Source: Bos javanicus
Taxonomy: Eukaryota > Chordata > Mammalia > Artiodactyla > Bovidae
Direction: 5' to 3'
Length of the DNA: 64,000 bases
Assembly (NCBI RefSeq): GCF_032452875.1
Contig: NC_083871.1
Span: 7,725,692-7,789,691, forward strand
Shown in pieces: positions 58,251 through 64,000 of this stretch. Position numbers and translations under genes: made by a program. Each line of letters starts with the position of its first letter. Within the stretch, counting starts at the first letter, position 1. The notes beneath the pieces are model-generated. The model searched no databases and had not been told where the DNA came from. It saw nothing but the letters and a program-made list of their open reading frames with translations.

Positions 58251-58884
58251 AGTTTAGCCACTGGCCAGGGAAAGCAATGGAACCAGGGAGGCATTTCACT
58301 CATCTGCTGAATGAGGCAGAAAGTCAGGAGCTTTTCCTGGCTAGATGGGGAGCAGGGGGTACAATATGCTGGTAGAACCATCAAGGGTCCAGCAACCAGC
58401 CTCCAGGAGGATAGAAAGAGTTCCTGCACTCTTACATGGTTGGTACAAAGGAATGTCCTTCATCCATTCATCAGGAGACCCACAGTGTATGGCACACTTG
58501 GGCTGCTCAAAGTTTGATTTCTAAACAGCTCAGCTGGTAAAATTGTGTCCCCCAAACACATGGTGCTATAAACGAGTTCCTCCTCTCCATGCCTTATACC
58601 TTTTGGTGAAACAGGGAAGTGTTTTCACTGAGGTCTGCGGTTAGACCAGGAAGGTCCACCCCTCCGTCCATCCTGATGCCCCTGTGCCAGGGCTTACAGC
58701 AATAAAGGCACAAGAAACAGAGAAGGAGAGAAGGGTTTGGAAAGGAAAGAAGTTATGTGCAGACTGTAGACTTAGAAAATGCAATCCTCTACAGGAAAAC
58801 AGTCAGAATTACGGAGATTATTTAGCAAGTTTGCCAGATAACAAATCAATATAAAAAAAATCAAAAGTATTTCTTTAACAAAAC
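58251..58884. other. No gene recognised
   Basis: Less AT-rich than its flanks. 58540-58720 (ttgtgtcccccaaacacatg onward) resembles an old interspersed repeat that I cannot name. Confidence 0.4.
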
Positions 58885-59140
58885 TGTATTGAGGGCTTCC
58901 CTGGTGGTCTAGTGGTAAAGAATCCACTTGTCAATGCAGGGAACACAGGTTCGATCCATGGTCCGGGAAGATCCTACGTACTGCAGAGCAACTAAGCCTG
59001 TGCACGACTACTGAGTGCTTGAGCCACGAGGACTAAAAGCCCATACATCTAGAGCCATGCTCTGCAACAAGAGATGCCACCTCCTGCCGCCAGCTAGAGA
59101 AAAGCCTGCACAGCAACAAAGACCCAAAATTATTTAAATC
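58885..59140 (+). mobile_element. CHR-type tRNA SINE, near full length
   Basis: Order: ggcttccctggtggtctagt, cacaggttcgatccatggtc, gcagagcaactaagcctgtg, ctactgagtgcttgagccac, gcctgcacagcaacaaagac. This long form with the extra body separates it from Bov-tA. Confidence 0.85.
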
Positions 59141-59217
59141 TTAAACAAATGCTTTCAGATAGCTCCCCATACAATAACAACATTCCATAAAATGCAAAAC
59201 TCTATAGAGCAAGTCCT

Positions 59218-62080
59218 GTCAGTTCAGTTCAGTCCCTCAGCCATGTCTGACTCTACGTGACTCCATGGACTGTAGCACGCCAGGCTTCCCTGTCCATCAC
59301 CAACTCCCAAAGCTTGCTCAAACTCATGCCCATCGAGTCAGTGATGCCATCCAACCACCTCATCCTCTGTCTTTCCCTTCTCCTCCTGACTTCAATCTTT
59401 CCCAGCATCAGGGTCTTTTCCAATGAGTCAGTTCTTTTCATCAGGTGGCAAAGTATTGGAGTTTCAGCTTCAGCATCAGTCCTTTCAATGAATACTCAGG
59501 ACTGATTTCTTTTAGAAGGGACTGGTTGGATCTCCTTGCAGTCCAAGGGACTCTCAAGAGTTTTATCCAACACCACAGTTCAAAAGCATCAATTCTTTGG
59601 TGCTCAGCTTTGTTTATAGTCCAACTCTCACATCCATATATGACTACTAGAAAAACCATAGCTTTGACTAGACAGACCTTTGTTGGCAAAGTAATGTTTC
59701 TGGTTTTTAATATGCTGTCTAGGTTGGTCATAGCTTTTCTTCCAAGGAGCAAACATCCTATACTTTCATGACTGCAGTCACCATCTGCAGTGATTTTTGA
59801 ACCCAAGAAAATAAATTCTGCCACAGTTTCCATTACTTCCCCTTCTACTTGCCATGAAGTGAGGGGATGGGATGCCATGATCTTCATTTTATGAATGTTG
59901 ATTTTTAAGCCAGCTTTTTCACTCTCTTTCACCTTCCTCAAGAGGCTCTTTAGCTCCTCTTTGCTTTCTGCCATAAGGGTGGTGTCATCTGTATATCTAA
60001 GGCTATTGATATTTCTCCCAGCAATCTTGATTCTAGCTTGTGCTTCATCCAGCCCAGCATTTTGCATGATGTACTCTGCATAGAAGTCAAATAAACAGGG
60101 TGACAATATACAGCCTTGACATACTCCTTTCCCAATTTGGAACCAGTCTGTTGTTCCATGCCTGGTTCTAACTGTTGCTTCCAGACCTGCATACAGATTT
60201 CTCAGGAGGCAGGTCAGGTGGTCTAGTATTCCAAACTCTTAAGAATTTTCCACAATTTGTCATGATCCACACAGTCAAAGTTTTGGTGTAGTCAATAACA
60301 CAGAAGTAGATGTTTTTCTGGAACTCTCTTGCTTTTTCAATGATCCAACAGATGTTGGCAATTTGATCTCTGGTTCCTCTGTCTTTTCTAGATCCAGCTT
60401 GAATATCTGGTAGTTCATGGTTCACATACTGTTGAAGCCTGACTTGGAGAATTTTGAGCATTATTTTGCTGACATGTGAGATAAGTGCAATTGTGCAGTA
60501 ATTTGAGCATTCTTTGGCATTGCCTTTCTTTGGGATTGGAATGAAAACTGACTTTTCCAGTCCTGTGGCCACTGATGAGTTTTTCAAATTTGCTGACATA
60601 TTGAGTGTAGCACTTTCACAGCATCATCTTTTAGGATTTGAAATAGCTCAACTGGAATTCCATCACCTCCACTAGCTTTGTTTGGAGTGATGCATCCTAA
60701 GGCCCACTTGACTTCGCATTCCAGGATGTCTGGCTCTAAGTGAGTGATTACACCATCACGATTATCTGGGTCATTGGCAATGGCACCCCACTCCAGTACT
60801 CTTGCCTGGAAAATCCCATGGATGGAGGAGCCTCGTAGGCTGCGGTCCATGGAGTCACTGAGGGTCAGACACGACTGAGCGACTTCACTTTCACTTTTCA
60901 CTTTCATGCATTGAAGAAGGAAATGGCAACCCACTCCAGTGTTCTTGCCTGGAGAATCCCAGGGACGGGGGAGCCTGGTGGGCTGCCATCTATGGGGTCG
61001 CACAGAATTGGACACAACTGAAGCGACTTAGCATCAGCAGCAAGATCTTTTTTGTATAGTTCTTCTGTGTATTCTTGCCACCTCTTCTTAATATCTTCTA
61101 CTTCTGTTAGGTCCTTACCATTTTTGTCCTTTATTGTACCCATTTTTGCATGAAATATTTCCTTGGTATCTCTAATTTTCTTGAAGAGATCTCTAGTCTT
61201 CCCCATTCTATTGTTTTCCTCTATTTCTTTACATTGATCACAGAGGAAGGCCTTCTTATCTCTCCTTGCTATTCTTTGGAACTCTGCATTCAGATGGATA
61301 TAACTTTCCTTTTCTCCTTTGCCTTCTGCTTCTCTTTTTTTCTCAGCTATTTGTAAGGCCTCCTCAGACAACCATTTTGCATTTTTGCATTTCTTTTTCT
61401 TGGGGATGGTCTTGATCACTGCCTTCTGTACAATGTCACGAACCTCCATCCATATTTTTTCAAGCACTGTCTGTCAAATCTAATCCGTTGAATCTATTTC
61501 TCACTTTCATTGTATAATCATAAGGGAATTGATTTAGGTCATACCTGATTGGTCTAGTGGTTTTTGCTACTTTCTTCAATTTACATCTGAATTTTGCAAT
61601 AAGGAGTTCATGATCTGAGCCACAGTCAGCTCCCAGTCTTGTTTTTGCTGACTCTATAGAGCTTCTCCATCTTCATCTGTAAAGAATATAATCAATCTTA
61701 TTTTGGTTTCGACCATCTGGTGATGTCCATGTGTAAAATCTTCTCTTGTGTTGTTGGAAGAAGATGTTTGCTATGACCAGTGCATTCTCTTGGCAAAACT
61801 CTGTTAGCCTTTGCCCTGCTTCATTTTGTACTCCAAGGCCAAACTTGCTTGTTACTCCAGGTATCTCTTGACTTCCTACTTTTCCATTCTAGTCCCCTAT
61901 TATGAAAAGGACATCTTTTTTTTTTTGGTGGTTTTAGTTCTATAAGGTCTTGTAGGTCTTCATAGAACCATTCAGCTTCAGCTTCTTCAGTATTACTGGT
62001 TGGAGCATAGACTTGGATTACTGTGACATTAAATAGTTTGACTTGGAAACAGGCAGAGATCATTCTGTCATTTTTGTACA
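59218..62080 (-). mobile_element. BovB, longest copy, minus strand
   Basis: Covers the 3' tail (cagttcagttcagtccctca), the RT and the C-terminal part of the endonuclease, about 2.6 kb once the 60776-61041 SINE is removed. The far right end abuts a Tigger-like element. 5' truncated within the endonuclease. Confidence 0.95.
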
Positions 62081-62081
62081 A
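59441..62081 (-). pseudogene. BovB endonuclease and reverse transcriptase remnant
   Basis: Read from the right: endonuclease words NDRMISACFQVKLFNVTVI; a GDW-type motif whose Trp codon is now TAG (61891-61889); the SDH motif at 61618-61610; then the RT linker (61467-61042), cut by a SINE; RT blocks KASGGDGIPVELF and IPKKGNAKECSNY; and the catalytic motif as YTDD (not YADD) at 59996-59985. Several shifts and stops occur. Non-functional. Confidence 0.92.
60776..61041 (+). mobile_element. Dimeric Bov-A2 SINE inside BovB
   Basis: Two SINE units (ggcaatggcaccccactcca; gaagaaggaaatggcaaccc) end in agcatcagcagca. The BovB word gggtcatgaagatctt, intact near 45870, is split here between gggtcat and agatctt. 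Confidence 0.95.
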
Positions 62082-62082
62082 T

Positions 62083-62422
62083 AAGTCCCCTACACATGAA
62101 TAAATTCCATCCTGAGAGCATGTTTGTAAGTCCAGTTTGCTTGTAAGTACAGCAAAGTTATCCTAGTTACCCACCTAGCACAATCAGATATATGGTACTA
62201 TACTGTAATATGTTTATATTTTCCCACAAATAATGAATTTAAAGAAAAAAAAAACATGAGACAGTATTGTAAAGTACACAAAAGCACAAACACTTATAGA
62301 GGATGCACACACATGTCAATGTATGCCAGACACATGAACTGATATGTGACTGGACATTCAAGTGCACATTCTTATCTTTGAAAGTTACAACTTGAAGTTT
62401 CCTATGTAGGAGACTCACTGTA
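62083..62422. mobile_element. Tigger-like non-autonomous DNA element, copy 2
   Basis: Terminal inverted repeats aagtcccctacacatgaa (left) and tcctatgtaggagactcact (right), each next to TA. The body matches 6020-6492, with a shorter centre. No transposase. Confidence 0.65.
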
Positions 62423-62724
62423 CAATGAAAAAAAAAAAAAAAACCCATAAAATGACAGCACACCAGAAGAAAACAACACCCTCTACAGTGCTTTCCAGAT
62501 GACTTTGAAAATCGCTGTGTAAACAATCTGACGAAAAATATTTCCAGAACTGACACAGGGAGAAAGAAAAGCCCTACTAGGAAAAAAGCATTGGAAATAA
62601 CTGGAAATATATATATGCTTTTAAGAAGCAGATTTCATATCTACCTTTTGGTTTTTAAGGCAATTTTTTCCCATATTTTCCAGGAATTGTATATTTTTTG
62701 TTATATAAAAAGTTTTTTGTTGTT
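62423..62724. other. Short unassigned stretch with a poly-A run
   Basis: About 17 A at 62428-62444. Nothing else recognised. Confidence 0.5.
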
Positions 62725-62925
62725 GTTCAGTCATTAACTCATGTCCCACTCTTTGCAATCCCATGGACTGTAGCACACCAGACTTCCCTGTTCTTCACCA
62801 TCTCCCTGATCTTGCTCAAACTCATATCCATTGAGCCAGTGATGCCATCCAACCATCTCATCCTCTGTCGTCCCTCTCCTCATGCCCTCAATCTTTCCAA
62901 GCATCAGGATCTTTTCCAAGTTTTA
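62725..62925 (-). mobile_element. Short BovB 3' end, minus strand
   Basis: The BovB tail complement runs from gttgttcagtcattaactca to catcaggatcttttcca. aagtttt on both sides is a possible target duplication. Confidence 0.88.
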
Positions 62926-63334
62926 GACTGAATAAAAATACTTTTTTCAACAAATGCTGTTATTCTGACACTGATACTAGACAAATCACTCACAAAAATT
63001 ATAGATCAATCTCACTAATGAGCATAGCTGCCTAGTAAAAAAACTAACACCTCCCTCCAAAATTTCCACATCTTTCTCCCAGAACTTGTGAGTAAGTTAC
63101 CTTTCATGACATAAAGCACTTGAAGTTTTGGTTAAAGTATGCTCTGAGATGAGGAGATGCTCCTGGATTATTCAGGTGTAAGCAGGAGATGCAGTGGTAT
63201 AGCTCCCAGGTGGAGGAAGGACCACAGCAGGAAAATGCAAGGAAACAGATTCTCCCTGAAGCCTCCAGAAGGAACCACAGCTTCACCATCCCATGTGAGG
63301 ATGCTGAGCCCCTGATCCATAAGAAGATAAATTT
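62926..63334. other. No recognised feature
   Basis: Unique-looking sequence with no gene seen. 62950-63040 may be old L1 (acaaatcactcacaaaaatt; gatcaatctcactaatgagc). Confidence 0.4.
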
Positions 63335-64000
63335 GTACTTATTTTTTAATTTATTCTTTAATTGCAGGATAATTGCTTTATAGAATTTTGTTGTTTTCTG
63401 TCAAACCTCAACACGAATCTGCCATAAGTATACATATATCCCCTCCCTTTTAAACACCACCTCACATCTCTCTCCCCATCCCACACCTCGAGGTTGATAC
63501 ACAGCCCCTTTTGAGTTTCTTAAGCCATACAGAAATTTTCCATTGGCTATCTATTTTGCATATGGTAAAGTAAGTTTCCATGTTACTCTCTCCATACATT
63601 TCGCCCTCTCCTTCCCTCTCCCCATGTCCATAAGTCTATTCTCTATGTCTGTTTCTCCATTTAGTCTGTTAGTGTTAGTCACTCAGTCATGTCCAACTCT
63701 TTGTGACCCCATGGGCTGTAGCCCACCAGGCTCCTCTCTCCATGGAATTCTCCAGGCAAGAATACTGGAGTGGCTTTCTCCATTGCTGCCCTGTAAATAA
63801 ATTCTTCATTACCATTTTTCTAGATTCCCGCATATATGCAATAGAGTACAATATTTATCTTTCTCTTTCTGACTTACTTCACTCTGTATAATAGGTTCTA
63901 GGTTCATCCACTTCATTAGAACTGACTCAAATGCATTCCTTTTTATGGCTGAGTAGTATTCCATTGTGTATATGGACCACAACTTCTTTATCCATTGATC
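63335..64000 (-). mobile_element. Bovid L1 3' end, minus strand, runs off the window
   Basis: From gcaggataattgctttatag through cccatccca-type sequence and tctatgtctgtttctccatt. After the SINE at 63672-63785 it continues into the ORF2 end complement (acttcactctgtataatagg; gagtagtattccattgtgta). Same subfamily as the 15671-16965 and 19097-22065 copies. Confidence 0.9.
63672..63785 (-). mobile_element. Truncated Bov-tA-type SINE in L1
   Basis: gttagtcactcagtcatgtc, gccaccaggctcctctctcc-like and ctccaggcaagaatactgga blocks are present, and the head half is missing. It interrupts the L1 3' end. Confidence 0.9.

Noticed and set aside
59218..62080. Target duplication for the longest BovB (aagtcctgt at left, aagtcccct at right)
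   Set aside because: The match is partial and the right word is the Tigger-like terminal repeat, so it is probably coincidence.

Overview
This window is nuclear DNA from a ruminant, almost certainly a bovid (cattle, sheep, goat, buffalo or antelope; the species cannot be fixed from sequence alone). The call rests on dense BovB (RTE-type) LINE pieces, BovB-tailed and tRNA-derived Bov-tA/Bov-A2 SINEs, and bovid-type L1 3' ends. No convincing host protein-coding gene, RNA gene or CpG island was found. It reads as intergenic sequence or a long intron, with overlapping generations of retrotransposons as its main content.

Layout. 1-4 kb: largely unique sequence. 4-10 kb: SINEs, a minisatellite, an MLT2-type LTR, a Tigger-like DNA element, a BovB 3' piece, one copy of an LTR-like repeat (copy A) and an unusual 36-bp duplication around an L1 scrap. 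10-17 kb: degraded old L1, a younger L1 3' end, an MLT2 LTR split by two insertions, and a 1.3 kb L1 tail. 18.6-22.9 kb: three more L1 insertions in the same orientation, one of about 3 kb still carrying a broken ORF2 with the FADD motif. 23-33 kb: the least repetitive part, with two small exon-like segments bounded by good splice signals (speculative). 33-36 kb: an L1 tail holding a SINE, LTR-like copy B in opposite orientation to copy A, and another MLT2 LTR. 37.5-40.6 kb: one ancient L1 interrupted by a younger L1 tail and a 1 kb BovB. 41-46 kb: a GGAT repeat, SINEs and a 2 kb BovB next to a dimeric SINE, both bounded by copies of the same target site. 46-56 kb: L1 tails, BovB 3' pieces, an ERV LTR split by BovB, and dimeric SINEs. 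57-62.4 kb: ancient L1 and the longest BovB (EN C-terminal part, RT and tail) broken by a dimeric SINE and abutting a second Tigger-like element. 63.3-64 kb: an L1 tail running off the edge.

No intact, apparently mobile element is present: all L1 and BovB copies are 5' truncated and carry stops or frameshifts. The scientific interest lies in insertion order, target-site duplications, repeat-mediated instability and a few unexplained hairpins. I did not find a new functional system.
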